Positions 20,316-29,378 of a stretch of 64,000 nt of DNA are shown piece by piece. The notes beneath the pieces were generated by a model. The model did not search any database. It was not told where the DNA came from and saw nothing but the letters and a program-made list of their open reading frames with translations. The number at the start of each line of letters is the position of its first letter. Within the stretch, counting starts at the first letter, position 1. The position numbers and the translations under genes are program-made. The DNA comes from Paenibacillus sp. Soil750 (GTDB lineage: Bacteria; Bacillota; Bacilli; Paenibacillales; NBRC-103111): NCBI RefSeq assembly GCF_001428045.1, contig NZ_LMSD01000008.1:62001-126000 (forward strand). Direction: 5' to 3'.

Positions 20316-20553
20316 TAGGATTCACGATCCTTTTTATCAGATTTGTCTCCTACAGGATATGTCACTTGCCTACCTTTGGTATGGACGAATGTCACGGGTC
20401 TTGGGGATTTGTTGCTATTTAGCCAATTAACGCATAGAAATTTTAACGTTCTGCAATCCTAAAGGAAGGAATTACCCAGCACGTGTCGAATGATACACAG
20501 GAGCTTAGAGAACCATGAAGCCAACATGCTTTTTGACCGGGAGTTGACAGCAG

Positions 20554-20844
20554 ATGCAATTAAAAAAATTAAATGATAAAGCCATAGACCAGCTTTTTGA
20601 AGCTGTACTAACGTTGAAGGATATTGAAGAGTGTTACGTCTTTTTTGATGACTTGTGTACGGTGAATGAGATTCAGTCGCTGTCCCAGCGCCTTGAAGTG
20701 GCTCGTATGCTGCGCAAAGGGTGTACGTATAACCAGATCGAAGCAGAAACAGGGGCATCAACAGCAACCATTTCGCGGGTCAAAAGGTGTCTGAATTACG
20801 GGAACGACGGTTATGTACTGACATTGGATCGTTTGAATCGTTAA
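20554..20844 (+). CDS. yerC: TrpR-like DNA-binding protein YerC/YecD
   Basis: A 96-residue protein matching the YerC/YecD family, which shares the TrpR helix-turn-helix fold. Visible marks are LKDIEECYVFFDDLCTVNEI, QSLSQRLEVARML and the recognition unit GCTYNQIEAETGASTATISRVKRCLNYG. Homologues bind DNA and are thought to be repressors; the ligand and targets are not established. In B. subtilis the gene neighbours yerB; here it stands alone between the glycine-rich protein gene and cbiX, with its own terminator. The ATG is preceded by GGGAG about ten bases upstream. Confidence 0.9.
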   Translation: MQLKKLNDKAIDQLFEAVLTLKDIEECYVFFDDLCTVNEIQSLSQRLEVARMLRKGCTYNQIEAETGASTATISRVKRCLNYGNDGYVLTLDRLNR

Positions 20845-20861
20845 ATAATAATTTGCAGAAT

Positions 20862-20892
20862 CCTGTATTACCTCGTGTAATGCGGGGTTTTT
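20862..20892 (+). terminator. Terminator after yerC
   Basis: A 10-bp stem (cctgtattac with gtaatgcggg, two G-U pairs), loop ctcgt, then a run of five T. Confidence 0.8.
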
Positions 20893-20914
20893 CTCTGTTT
20901 AAGCAGGCTTCAAA

Positions 20915-20943
20915 TTGACATAGGTGACCACTTTCGTTAGCAT
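20915..20943 (+). promoter_or_regulatory. Sigma-A type promoter before cbiX
   Basis: A perfect TTGACA at 20915-20920 is followed by a 17-base spacer and TAGCAT at 20938-20943. It lies 41 bases before the chosen cbiX start. Confidence 0.65.
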
Positions 20944-20983
20944 AGGAAGATAGGCTTAGTTCGTACGGGTGGGGGAAGTTAGA

Positions 20984-21766
20984 ATGAAGTTGTATGGTGT
21001 GCTGGTCATTAGCCATGGATCCCGTGATGAGGGTTGGGTTCAGCTGGTCGAGGATGCCGTGAATGCGGTTCAAGTACCTGATGCCATGCCCATTTATGCA
21101 TCATATTTGGAGCTCGTCGAGGGTAAATTGATACAAGATGGCATTTATAGTTTAGAGGCGCAAGGTGTGACCGATATCATCGTCGTTCCGCTATTCGTGT
21201 CCTCTGGGAGTACACATATTGATGAGATCAGCTACGCGTTAGGGGTCATTGCTGAGCCTGTGCTCGAAACCGACATGGAGCTCTTAGACATACGCGCGCG
21301 AATTCACTTCACGTCGCCGATTGATGATCATCCCGATATTGCAGCCATTCTTTATGGCAAAATCGCAGAGCTTTCCGAGTCGCCCCAGGAAGAGATTCTG
21401 CTATTGGTGGGACATGGGAGTAAGGAAGATGGCTTCCACCAGAAGTGGCGCCAAGGACTTACGCAGCTCGCGGAGCGGGTTAGAACGCTGGGCGGCTTCG
21501 CCGAAGCGGATATTGCTATGCTTTTGCCAGATCAACTAGTAGAGAAGATGGCCTGGTGGGCCCGCGAGAAGCCAGCGTATAAGGTGATAGTAGCACCGCT
21601 GTTTCTAAGTGAAGGGTATTTTACACATAAAGTGATTCCTTCCCGTTTGGAAGGGTTCGCATATAAGTATCATGGACGGGCCTTGTTGCCGAGTCCGCAA
21701 ATTTCCAAATGGATGGAGGGGCAGATTGCCTCCGTATTCCCAAACGATGAACAGGGGATGACATAG
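20984..21766 (+). CDS. cbiX: Sirohydrochlorin chelatase, CbiX type
   Basis: A 260-residue cytoplasmic chelatase with two related halves, as in long CbiX proteins. The N-terminal half has VISHGSRDEGW (H11) and VVPLFVSSGSTHIDEI; the C-terminal half has LLVGHGSKEDGF (H144) and VIVAPLFLSEGYFTHKVIP. CbiX inserts Co2+ (or a related metal) into sirohydrochlorin at the entry of the anaerobic cobalamin path; SirB relatives insert iron for siroheme. No other cobalamin or siroheme gene is adjacent, so metal choice is open. The start chosen is ATG with GGGGGAAG eight bases upstream, rather than a GTG five codons earlier. The stop is one base before the lipid kinase start, so the two are translationally coupled. 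Confidence 0.85.
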   Translation: MKLYGVLVISHGSRDEGWVQLVEDAVNAVQVPDAMPIYASYLELVEGKLIQDGIYSLEAQGVTDIIVVPLFVSSGSTHIDEISYALGVIAEPVLETDMELLDIRARIHFTSPIDDHPDIAAILYGKIAELSESPQEEILLLVGHGSKEDGFHQKWRQGLTQLAERVRTLGGFAEADIAMLLPDQLVEKMAWWAREKPAYKVIVAPLFLSEGYFTHKVIPSRLEGFAYKYHGRALLPSPQISKWMEGQIASVFPNDEQGMT

Positions 21767-21767
21767 A

Positions 21768-22748
21768 GTGGTCAAACGAGCACGATTGATCTACAATCCG
21801 ACTTCAGGCCGGGAAGAAATGAAGAAAAGATTGCCCGAAATTCTCCAGCGCTTAGAGCGCGGAGGGTTTGAGACCTCCGCTCACGCGACTATCGGTGAAG
21901 GAGATGCCACACTCGCAGCGGCAGAGGCCGTGAGTCGCGGGTTCGACTTAATCATCGCGGCTGGAGGCGATGGCACGATTTGCGAAGTCGTCAACGGTAT
22001 GGCCGAAAGAGAAGGCAGACCGCCGCTCGGAATTTTGCCGCTCGGGACGACGAATGATTTTGCGCGTGCGCTCGGTATCCCCAAGAACTTGGAGTATGCC
22101 TGCGACCTCATCATTCAGCAGTATTCAACCGCTATTGATGTTGGCAAAATCAACAACCGCTACTTCATCAACATCGCTGGTGGCGGCTCGATGACCGAGC
22201 TGACGTATGAAGTCCCAAGCAAACTCAAAACCATGATCGGCCAGTTGGCCTATTATATGAAGGGACTCGAGAAGCTGCCTAGGCTCAAGCCAATCGAGCT
22301 CTATATCAAAGCCGGCGATCGCGAGATGCATGAAGAAGTCATGCTCTTCCTCGTAGGCAACACCAACTCTGTAGGTGGGTTCGAGAAACTGGCACCGGAA
22401 GCCAACATTAATGATGGCATGTTCGATGTTATTATTTTGAAGAAATGCAACCTGGCAGAATTCATCCGTATCGTATCATTGGCGCTGCGCGGCGAGCATT
22501 TGAGTGATCCGAATCTGATCTATTTTCAGACCAATCATATCGAAATTAACTCCCCGGACTACGTTCAGTTGAACCTAGATGGAGAGTTTGGCGGGACATT
22601 GCCTTGCGTGATGACCAATTTGCAGAGCCATTTGCGGGTGATTGTGGATGAGTCGGGCCAGTCGATTTATAAAAAGAAGTTTCTTGATGCTTTGACCACG
22701 CCGTTTCATTTGAAGGGGCATGGAAATGGGCATGATGAGCATGAGTAG
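21768..22748 (+). CDS. dgkB: Diacylglycerol kinase DgkB-type lipid kinase
   Basis: A 326-residue soluble kinase of the DAGK catalytic-domain family. The nucleotide-binding motif AAGGDGTICEV (G66-T70) and the LPLGTTNDFARAL motif are intact. The C-terminal beta-domain includes LFLVGNTNSVGGFEKLAPEA, DGMFDVIIL and QLNLDGEFGGTLP. In B. subtilis DgkB phosphorylates diacylglycerol released during lipoteichoic acid synthesis, returning it to phospholipid synthesis. The start is GTG, immediately after the cbiX stop. The gene order here, DgkB followed by an RlmCD-type methyltransferase gene, is a common one in Bacillota. Confidence 0.9.
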   Translation: MVKRARLIYNPTSGREEMKKRLPEILQRLERGGFETSAHATIGEGDATLAAAEAVSRGFDLIIAAGGDGTICEVVNGMAEREGRPPLGILPLGTTNDFARALGIPKNLEYACDLIIQQYSTAIDVGKINNRYFINIAGGGSMTELTYEVPSKLKTMIGQLAYYMKGLEKLPRLKPIELYIKAGDREMHEEVMLFLVGNTNSVGGFEKLAPEANINDGMFDVIILKKCNLAEFIRIVSLALRGEHLSDPNLIYFQTNHIEINSPDYVQLNLDGEFGGTLPCVMTNLQSHLRVIVDESGQSIYKKKFLDALTTPFHLKGHGNGHDEHE

Positions 22749-22840
22749 GGAAAAAGATTTCTCCCACCTTTTCATCCTCATCCCACTGCTTCGATGAAGA
22801 GATAAATGATTAATTTTAGCTAGAATTAAGTGAGGTAATT

Positions 22841-24391
22841 ATGAAAACAAAAGGTACATCTGGCTCCGCGCCAGGTAAACATAGAGGTAGTGGCAGGTCG
22901 GGAACTGCTGGAAGAGCGGGGAGTTCGGCAGCTGGTAACAGAGGGAATGGAAACAGCAAAGGGAAGAAAGAAGTGCCATCTTGGATGGCAGGCTTGCCTG
23001 TGCAAATCGGACAGCAATACGAGGCTGAGATCATCGGGATCAGCCATGATGGCGAAGGGGTGGGCCGTGTGAACGGCTTTACCCTTTTTGTCGCGGGGGC
23101 GCTGCCAGGTGAGCGGGCGCTTGTACGCGTGGAACATTTGAAGAAACAGTATGGATATGCTGATTTGGTGGAGCTGCTGGCAGTGAGTCCGGATCGCGTA
23201 GCTCCCGACTGTGTGATTTATGATGAGTGCGGCGGCTGTCAGTTGCAGCATTTGAGCTATGAGGCGCAGCTGCGGGTGAAGCGGCAGCAGGTCGTGGATA
23301 ATTTGGTGCGGATTGGGAAGTTGGCGGTACAATCTGATGAGGGTACAGAAGGAATCATTGTTCATCCTACGCTTGGGATGAGCGATCCGTGGAGATATCG
23401 GAACAAGGCTCAAGTTCCTTTTGGGGAAGAGCGGGGCGGCCTCATCGGCGGATTCTATGCGCAGGGCAGCCATCGCATCATTGATATGGAGGCTTGTCTC
23501 ATTCAACACGAGGCTAACGACGAAGTCGTTGCACGTGTGAAAGAGATCGGCTCGCGCTTAGGGATTCGCGCTTACAGTGAAGAGACAGGGACTGGACTGC
23601 TGCGCCATGTCGTCGTCAAAGTCGGCTTCCGCACGGGCGAGGTCATGGTTGTTTTGGTCACCAATGGCTCAGAGATTCCGCGTGTGGATGAGTGGATTGC
23701 TGGCATTCGCGAGGCTCTGCCTGCGGTGAAGAGCATTTGTCATAACATTAATGTGAGACAGACCAATGTTATTTTTGGGGATGAGACGCGCGTCCTGTGG
23801 GGCAGCGAGGTCATCTATGACTATATCGGCGAAGTGAAATTTGCTATTTCCGCGCGATCCTTCTTTCAAGTGAACCCCGTCCAGACGGAAGTCTTGTACG
23901 GGAAAGCACTGGAGTACGCCGCGTTGACAGGCGGCGAAACGGTTGTCGATGCCTATTGCGGCATCGGCACGATCTCCCTGTTCCTGGCGCAGCGCGCGGG
24001 ACAGGTGTACGGCGTCGAGATCGTCGAAGAGGCGATCTCCGATGCACGTAAGAATGCCGAGTTAAACGGCATGACGAACGTGCACTTTGAGGCAGGACCC
24101 GCCGAGGTCGTCCTGCCGGAGTGGACACGTCAGGGCGTTCGGCCTGACGTGATCGTGGTCGACCCGCCGCGCAAGGGTTGCGACCCGGCACTGCTGGCGA
24201 CCATCCTCGAGCTGCGGCCGCGGCGCGTGGTGTACGTGTCGTGCAGCGCATCGACACTGGCGCGCGACCTGCGCGTGCTGGTCGATGGCGGGTACGGCGT
24301 CGCGGAGGTGACGCCGGTGGATATGTTTCCGCATACGGTGCATGTGGAATCGGTGGCATTGTTGGTGAGGGATGTTGTAGCCAACAAATAA
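22841..24391 (+). CDS. rlmD: 23S rRNA (uracil-C5)-methyltransferase RlmD/RlmCD
   Basis: A 516-residue SAM-dependent RNA methyltransferase. It opens with an unusual basic Gly/Ser/Arg-rich tail of about 45 residues (RGSGRSGTAGRAG), probably disordered and RNA-binding. A TRAM domain follows (GQQYEAEIIGISHDGEGVGR). The iron-sulfur ligands are C124, C130, C133 (CGGCQLQH) and C219. The Rossmann core has VDAYCGIGTISLF and VDPPRKGC; the catalytic nucleophile C468 sits in YVSCSAST. The single Bacillota enzyme methylates U747 and U1939 (RlmCD). The 3' third is much more GC-rich than the rest. A strong terminator follows and then the island begins. Confidence 0.92.
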   Translation: MKTKGTSGSAPGKHRGSGRSGTAGRAGSSAAGNRGNGNSKGKKEVPSWMAGLPVQIGQQYEAEIIGISHDGEGVGRVNGFTLFVAGALPGERALVRVEHLKKQYGYADLVELLAVSPDRVAPDCVIYDECGGCQLQHLSYEAQLRVKRQQVVDNLVRIGKLAVQSDEGTEGIIVHPTLGMSDPWRYRNKAQVPFGEERGGLIGGFYAQGSHRIIDMEACLIQHEANDEVVARVKEIGSRLGIRAYSEETGTGLLRHVVVKVGFRTGEVMVVLVTNGSEIPRVDEWIAGIREALPAVKSICHNINVRQTNVIFGDETRVLWGSEVIYDYIGEVKFAISARSFFQVNPVQTEVLYGKALEYAALTGGETVVDAYCGIGTISLFLAQRAGQVYGVEIVEEAISDARKNAELNGMTNVHFEAGPAEVVLPEWTRQGVRPDVIVVDPPRKGCDPALLATILELRPRRVVYVSCSASTLARDLRVLVDGGYGVAEVTPVDMFPHTVHVESVALLVRDVVANK

Positions 24392-24488
24392 AGACCTGAC
24401 ATTCAAAATAAACCAGTGACAAAAATCAAATAAAGTCCTGCTAATGCGGTAATAGGTGTGGGTAGAGGTTAAAATAGAAAGCCAAAAC

Positions 24489-24535
24489 AACCGAGTGAAA
24501 ATCAGGTCCTAACCTGAAATCACTCGGTTTTTCTT
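24489..24535. terminator. Terminator between rlmD and the defence island
   Basis: A two-part stem: an outer 10-bp helix aaccgagtga/tcactcggtt, an inner 6-bp helix tcaggt/acctga, a four-base loop, and a right-hand run TTTTTCTTTTT. It marks the left edge of the island and may also terminate the minus-strand HNH gene. Confidence 0.85.
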
Positions 24536-24817
24536 TTTGTCAGGGTAAAGGTAATTAGACAATGCAAGAAAGCAGGCTATTTTATCGCCGAGGCAAAATA
24601 ATCCCTGATTATTGAAGGCTTATTTTCAATTATGAATTCAATAAATTATTCAGCTCGATCATGATCCAATTGGTTTTCCTCAATTGTTTTCCAACAACGA
24701 CCTTGCGGTAGAAAGCGTGTTTTGAGAGCTGTTTTTAGCAGGGATATATCTAATATTGAACAATAATAGAAGTGCCTATGCTTACATATCAATTTCCTTT
24801 CCGTAAGAGGATTAAGT
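24536..24817. other. Intergenic stretch at the island's left edge
   Basis: No gene is seen in this AT-rich stretch downstream of the HNH gene. No tRNA, integrase remnant or flanking direct repeat was recognised, so an insertion boundary cannot be fixed. Confidence 0.4.
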
Positions 24818-25744
24818 TTAATTGTAGATTTTCAGCTCCTTGTGCAGATCATGCATCATCTTTCCAAGCGGCTTTGTTCTCATCGTTTCTTTAGTGATCT
24901 TGGGACCAAAGACCATTTTCTTGATTTCCAAATCTGTCAAACCGACTCGACCCAGCATCGCTTGAAGCTCATCCTTCTGCGTTCTGTTATACATCTGTTG
25001 CTTTTCGATTAATTCAAGCACTTCATCGCCATGTATTTGATAAGCTTCGCGAATTCTCATTCCTTGCATATTGTTTTCTAGATTCCCTTTGGCTTCGATA
25101 ATGATCTCCATTTCGTTTAGAGCGCTCCTATGATAGGAGAAAGTTAAGTCTTCAGCCCAGTTAATAGAGCTGTCGTATGGGGAAGCAAAGGTCAATGCCT
25201 TGCTACTCTTAACTCTATTACAATTGCCACAAACGGGAATAAGGTTGTAGAGGCAGATGGAGAACAAAGGGAAGGTGGATCTGTTGAAAAAATGATCCAG
25301 TTGTGCCCCCGAAACCTTTTCCGCTCTACAGTTAATGTAATCTCTGTTGCAATAAGGGCAGACAGTAAGACCTGCTTTCCGAACTATTCTTACACGCAAC
25401 GATGTCCCACCTACGACGGAATCTGCAAGACTCGTGTAAGAGTCATGAATTGTTTTATACATCGCTCTCATCGGAGGTTTGTTTCCATTTGAATTTCTAA
25501 AACATTCCTGATTCATGATATTGATTGTCTTGCTGGCGATATATGCTTGCGCGGCTATCAAATTTTCTAATGGAGCAAGAATTAAGGACTGGAATTCGTC
25601 CTGACTACCCGTGAAAAAGTCGGATGGCATGTATTTTTTACAACTGTCCACGATCTTCCTTCGAACGGAAGTATCTATTCTATCTCCAACAGCTTTCCAA
25701 TATTCATTTTTAAACGTATCCGAATAAGTTTCCAGTTGAATCAT
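24818..25744 (-). CDS. HNH endonuclease, PtuB-like (Septu-type)
   Basis: A 308-residue protein with a mid-protein HNH/zinc motif. CPYC at 129-132 is followed by LDHFFNR (D150, H151) and CGNC at 172-175, with NRVKSSK completing the fold. Four cysteines would hold structural zinc and H151 would be catalytic. The N-terminal 125 residues are helical; the C-terminal part has helices with QKDELQAMLGRVGLTDLEI. HNH proteins paired with an ABC-type ATPase are the effectors of Septu (PtuA-PtuB) anti-phage systems and of some retrons. Its ATG overlaps the stop of the ATPase gene by four bases, so the pair is translationally coupled with the nuclease second, as in Septu. No reverse transcriptase is nearby. 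Confidence 0.8.
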   Translation of the reverse strand: MIQLETYSDTFKNEYWKAVGDRIDTSVRRKIVDSCKKYMPSDFFTGSQDEFQSLILAPLENLIAAQAYIASKTINIMNQECFRNSNGNKPPMRAMYKTIHDSYTSLADSVVGGTSLRVRIVRKAGLTVCPYCNRDYINCRAEKVSGAQLDHFFNRSTFPLFSICLYNLIPVCGNCNRVKSSKALTFASPYDSSINWAEDLTFSYHRSALNEMEIIIEAKGNLENNMQGMRIREAYQIHGDEVLELIEKQQMYNRTQKDELQAMLGRVGLTDLEIKKMVFGPKITKETMRTKPLGKMMHDLHKELKIYN

Positions 25745-28710
25745 TTTCTCTCGCCCTCGCTTAACCGTCTAATCTCGCGATCAAGATCAGCCCGTTGTCG
25801 TAACAATAGTTCTAATTCAGAAGGTTCTTCTAACTTGGATGTACTGAGTGTGTCCAACAATTTTTCCCTATAGACAGGCTCGCCGATTTTATTTATCAAA
25901 AGGCGTATCTTTTTCGAATAGTCCACTGGCGCTATAGGCCCTTCAAAATATCGGCTTAACTCCTTACCGATAAGGCTTACCTCGTCTTCTTTAAGACAAA
26001 GCCAGTCAATAATCCGTTCAATCAGTTCTCGACTATACTCGCCGATAGTGTAAGACATAAAAAAGTTGTGTTTGAGCAGTTTATGAATATTTTGCCCAAA
26101 GGTTTGGTCAAACTCCTGCTGTTCTTTTGAAAGATAAGTGATATCCTCGCTGAGAATATCTGAAATCATAAATGGCGAATTCGTCGTGATCACGATTTGA
26201 ATTTGGGATTCTATACTAGTGCTGTGTATGAAGTTTATGAGCATAGTAACAAACTTTCGCTGCCACTCAGGATGGTAATAGAGCTCTCCTTCATCGATGA
26301 ATAGAAGCGCTGTCTCCCACTCTTGCAGCACCTCATCCTGGCTAAAGATGTTCGTTCCGATGTAAGGCCCCAAACGTTCGGCATATTTCCGATGACCTTC
26401 CAGAAACCAGTAAAGCTTTGCCAAGAAAGAAAACTTGGCGTATTGTCCCGATGAGAAGTGTTTCAGTTTGGTATCTGGCGCTGTAAAGAATGGTTGAAGA
26501 GATGCGAGCTTCTTATCTACATTCGTTGCCGTAAGCCCGACCTCTTCCAGACCGAGTAATTCGCTTTTTATCGTAAATACCTTATCTTCCGGCATATCGA
26601 AATACTTTTGCAGCTCTCCCTGTGGTAAACAGGCCAAAAATGTCAGTTGATAGCACAAGTCTCGATTGATCGATCTTAAAGGGTTATCCCACTCTGCTGA
26701 TTCCATGTCTTTGCGCTTTTGTATAAAACTTGAAGCTTCTGAATAATCGGCTTGTCCAAAATGGTTAAGAGATAGGGCTAGTTTTTCTTTGTCGCTTTTG
26801 TCCCTATGTGCTATGGCTCCATCCGAAAAGAGGTTATCTTGATGAACGCTAAGCATATTCGAGAAATAGACGACTTTGCCCAATTTATTGACGGTCGTAT
26901 AAGTTTTGCTATCAAATGGTTTTGCTGCCGAAGCAGTTGCATCTATAATATTGGTCAAATAATAAGGCTGATCGCCTAAGTGAAATACGACAAAAAACTC
27001 ACTACCGCTGTCCAGTATACCATAGGCTTCATAATCGATTTCCTTGACATACCCCTGATTACAAGTAATTTGTTGCTCATCTATCAAGTGGAGGAGTTTG
27101 AAAAATGTACCTCTTAAAAAATCCACCGTGCTTGTTTTCCCTGTCCCATTTTTACCAACTATACAGGAGAGAGAATAAATCTTCTCTCCATAAAAATGCG
27201 AGATATCAGGTGATTCTAGCACTGAATTAAGCTCATTTGTATTTGTGTTATAGGTGAATCGGTGATCGAAATCGACCAATTGTTTGTGCAATCCTCTATA
27301 TCGATGAAGGAAAAGGAGCGAAAATGTCAGACGATGATGCTGAGGGTCAGCTTGCTCGTCGTGGTCTCCGTTAATAAATTCTAACAATTTCTGATTAGCA
27401 TCCATGGCACGATATTGATCTAGCATCCAATCGTTGTAAAGAAACTCAAAACGAATTTCGGTACGTGGCATATCCAAATAAGCTACCGAAACCTGTTTTT
27501 GGGCAATATGCAGACGGATGTGAATAATTTCTTTTCCATCAACAACGAATTGTCGGTCTATTGAGCATTGATGCGTCCAGTAGGCGTAAGTACTCTCTAG
27601 ATAATCGTTAAAAATAAGTCCTATGTTACCTGCCTTCAGCGTTTGTGTGGAAGAGAGATAATTTCTACTAAGGTGCTCTTGATTTCCGTATTTGCTGTAA
27701 AGGTCACTGTTCATGACATTAGCTAGTATCAGACTGTCTAAGTAACTGAATTTATATGTCTGTTTCTCTTCTTCTGTCATAGAAGCGTTGTCAATGATCG
27801 TAAAAACCTGATGACGATAGACTTTCTCATTGATGATCCTGTATAACTCATATTTCTGAAGTAATTGATCAATAACGTCTATCGGCAGACGACCGATGTT
27901 CTCCTTAATTAATTCAATGCCTCTGAACGCAAAACCGGTATCGCTCGATGTCCCCGCATTGGAGACATGTCTGAATAAGGCAGATACGATATCATCTTTG
28001 TTTTCTAATAGGCTATCATTAGCGGGGTAAAACTTGCAGAGCAACTTAATGGCTTCCTGATTGTCGGAAAAACTTCCATAAAACTTGTTGTAGAATTTCA
28101 CCAGGCCGGAGTAAAGCAGCTTTTCAATATACGAATCTTTTAAAATGGGAATACCCTCTGCTGAATTGTTTCCAAGAGCACTGTAGAAGCCATAAGCAAT
28201 ATGTCGCTGGGTCAGTAAAGTTTGATACTCTTCATACTCTTTAAGCTCGTTATGGCTTGTAATCATGGAAGAGATAAGCTGCTTGGCGAAAAATCTTACA
28301 TTATTCTCGTAAGTATCTGTCACGAAGTTCTTGCGATTCTCTGCTTCAATAGCATCTTCTTCCAGAACAAATGCATCGCTGAGTATGGATAAGAGTTGTT
28401 CTATGTCCATGGAATCAATGTTTGTTAATAACGTACGCCCTTCAGGTACTTCGTTTTTAAAATAGTTAATCGTATTTTTAATCTCTGTTAACCATTGTGA
28501 TGCCAATGTGAATCGCTCCTTAATGGTAATTTCGTCCATTTTACCGATAATTCTGTATTTAAATAGTATATCAAAATTTGTCATTTCGGGTATAAGAAGA
28601 TCGGAAAATACAACATAACTCGACAGCAAATGCAAAACTAGAGTGTGAACTCCCTTTGATTCTAGGCAGTCCATCAAATTATTCCGCTGTGTTATGTTCA
28701 GTTCAACCAA
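25741..28710 (-). CDS. Large ABC/SMC-type ATPase, PtuA-like, with ~440-residue extra N-terminal region
   Basis: A 989-residue ATPase. The P-loop GKNGTGKT is at 519-526, an ABC-signature-like SSGQYAKF lies near 750, and Walker B LLFIDEGE has D806 and E807. After Walker B comes a histidine switch-like stretch (IVITTNSPFMISDIL). This ordering is that of PtuA/OLD/AAA_15-type ATPases. The first 440 residues form an additional helical region I do not recognise; typical PtuA proteins are much shorter. The C-terminal 50 residues look like a coiled coil (LLLRQRADLDREIRRLSEGE). The only start in frame is TTG without a clear ribosome site, so the N-terminus is uncertain. It should sense infection and license the HNH partner; that role is inferred from Septu. 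Confidence 0.8.
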   Translation of the reverse strand: MVELNITQRNNLMDCLESKGVHTLVLHLLSSYVVFSDLLIPEMTNFDILFKYRIIGKMDEITIKERFTLASQWLTEIKNTINYFKNEVPEGRTLLTNIDSMDIEQLLSILSDAFVLEEDAIEAENRKNFVTDTYENNVRFFAKQLISSMITSHNELKEYEEYQTLLTQRHIAYGFYSALGNNSAEGIPILKDSYIEKLLYSGLVKFYNKFYGSFSDNQEAIKLLCKFYPANDSLLENKDDIVSALFRHVSNAGTSSDTGFAFRGIELIKENIGRLPIDVIDQLLQKYELYRIINEKVYRHQVFTIIDNASMTEEEKQTYKFSYLDSLILANVMNSDLYSKYGNQEHLSRNYLSSTQTLKAGNIGLIFNDYLESTYAYWTHQCSIDRQFVVDGKEIIHIRLHIAQKQVSVAYLDMPRTEIRFEFLYNDWMLDQYRAMDANQKLLEFINGDHDEQADPQHHRLTFSLLFLHRYRGLHKQLVDFDHRFTYNTNTNELNSVLESPDISHFYGEKIYSLSCIVGKNGTGKTSTVDFLRGTFFKLLHLIDEQQITCNQGYVKEIDYEAYGILDSGSEFFVVFHLGDQPYYLTNIIDATASAAKPFDSKTYTTVNKLGKVVYFSNMLSVHQDNLFSDGAIAHRDKSDKEKLALSLNHFGQADYSEASSFIQKRKDMESAEWDNPLRSINRDLCYQLTFLACLPQGELQKYFDMPEDKVFTIKSELLGLEEVGLTATNVDKKLASLQPFFTAPDTKLKHFSSGQYAKFSFLAKLYWFLEGHRKYAERLGPYIGTNIFSQDEVLQEWETALLFIDEGELYYHPEWQRKFVTMLINFIHSTSIESQIQIVITTNSPFMISDILSEDITYLSKEQQEFDQTFGQNIHKLLKHNFFMSYTIGEYSRELIERIIDWLCLKEDEVSLIGKELSRYFEGPIAPVDYSKKIRLLINKIGEPVYREKLLDTLSTSKLEEPSELELLLRQRADLDREIRRLSEGERK

Positions 28711-29042
28711 AGAGGATCGATTTTCGAACCGGACTCAATATGATAGGCGGAAAGTATGACGGCGACAGAGTATGTATTCTAAATAGTTTTATGTTAATAA
28801 TTCCGCTGGCTGTTGAGTGAATGGTTTAAAAATTAAAGACCTATTGAGATGGGGAGTGTATACTAAAGAGAAAGACCTACTCCTGATTTTATATCTAAGG
28901 CTTATAGGTGAATAAAGTTTAACAATTAGAAGGAGTTTTCTGAACAGAGGATTTATTTAAGGGATCAAGTGTAGTTGATGTAATATGTTCTAAAACTGGC
29001 TTACTCTCAATATTCTCTTTAGAGAAAGGGGGGGTGAGCAAA
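28711..29042. other. Divergent intergenic region in the island
   Basis: This AT-rich stretch separates the minus-strand ATPase operon from a small plus-strand gene. No further gene is seen. The ATPase start has no Shine-Dalgarno sequence here. Promoters for both directions must lie in it, but none could be assigned confidently. Confidence 0.4.
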
Positions 29043-29327
29043 GTGTTAGAAGATAAATTTGATGAGATTAGTCTAAAAGAACTGGATAAGAAGTTAAAGG
29101 AAATCCAACTATGGGCAACAATGCAAAGAAGTGACGAGCATATGTTATATCATATGATTGACAACCTGTGTAGGGTAGCGGTTATGTACAATGATGTCTT
29201 AATGCAGTTACTCAGAGATGGACATATTGTAACTAGTGATCCACTAAACTATATAGAGGCGAAGTTCTCTACTCCATATAGTATTTACAAAAAAAGAATG
29301 AATATTGACAATGAACAGTATAAATAA
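29043..29327 (+). CDS. Small hypothetical helical protein
   Basis: About 94 residues, not recognised. The N-terminal half is a charged amphipathic helix (FDEISLKELDKKLKEIQLW). The middle reads as a second helix (MLYHMIDNLCRVAVMYNDVLMQLL) and the end contains YIEAKFSTPYS. A very strong ribosome site, AAAGGGGGGG, lies about eight bases before GTG at 29043; an in-frame GTG at 29034 is too close to it. A terminator follows closely, so it appears to be a real, separately transcribed small gene. It may be a phage- or island-borne accessory protein; nothing in the sequence fixes its function. Confidence 0.6.
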   Translation: MLEDKFDEISLKELDKKLKEIQLWATMQRSDEHMLYHMIDNLCRVAVMYNDVLMQLLRDGHIVTSDPLNYIEAKFSTPYSIYKKRMNIDNEQYK

Positions 29328-29350
29328 GTGAAAGAAATCCTAAGAATTTG

Positions 29351-29378
29351 ACCTTCACCAATGCGGTGGAGGTTTTTT
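29351..29378 (+). terminator. Terminator after the small island gene
   Basis: A 9-bp stem (accttcacc with ggtggaggt, one G-U), a five-base loop and six T. Confidence 0.8.

Noticed and set aside
23844..24490. Long minus-strand frames over the 3' part of rlmD
   Set aside because: They come from the GC-rich codon use of rlmD, are Arg/Pro-rich low-complexity sequence, and lack start signals.
24818..28710. Retron with Septu-like effectors
   Set aside because: No reverse transcriptase gene or msr/msd-like inverted repeat was seen beside the pair.
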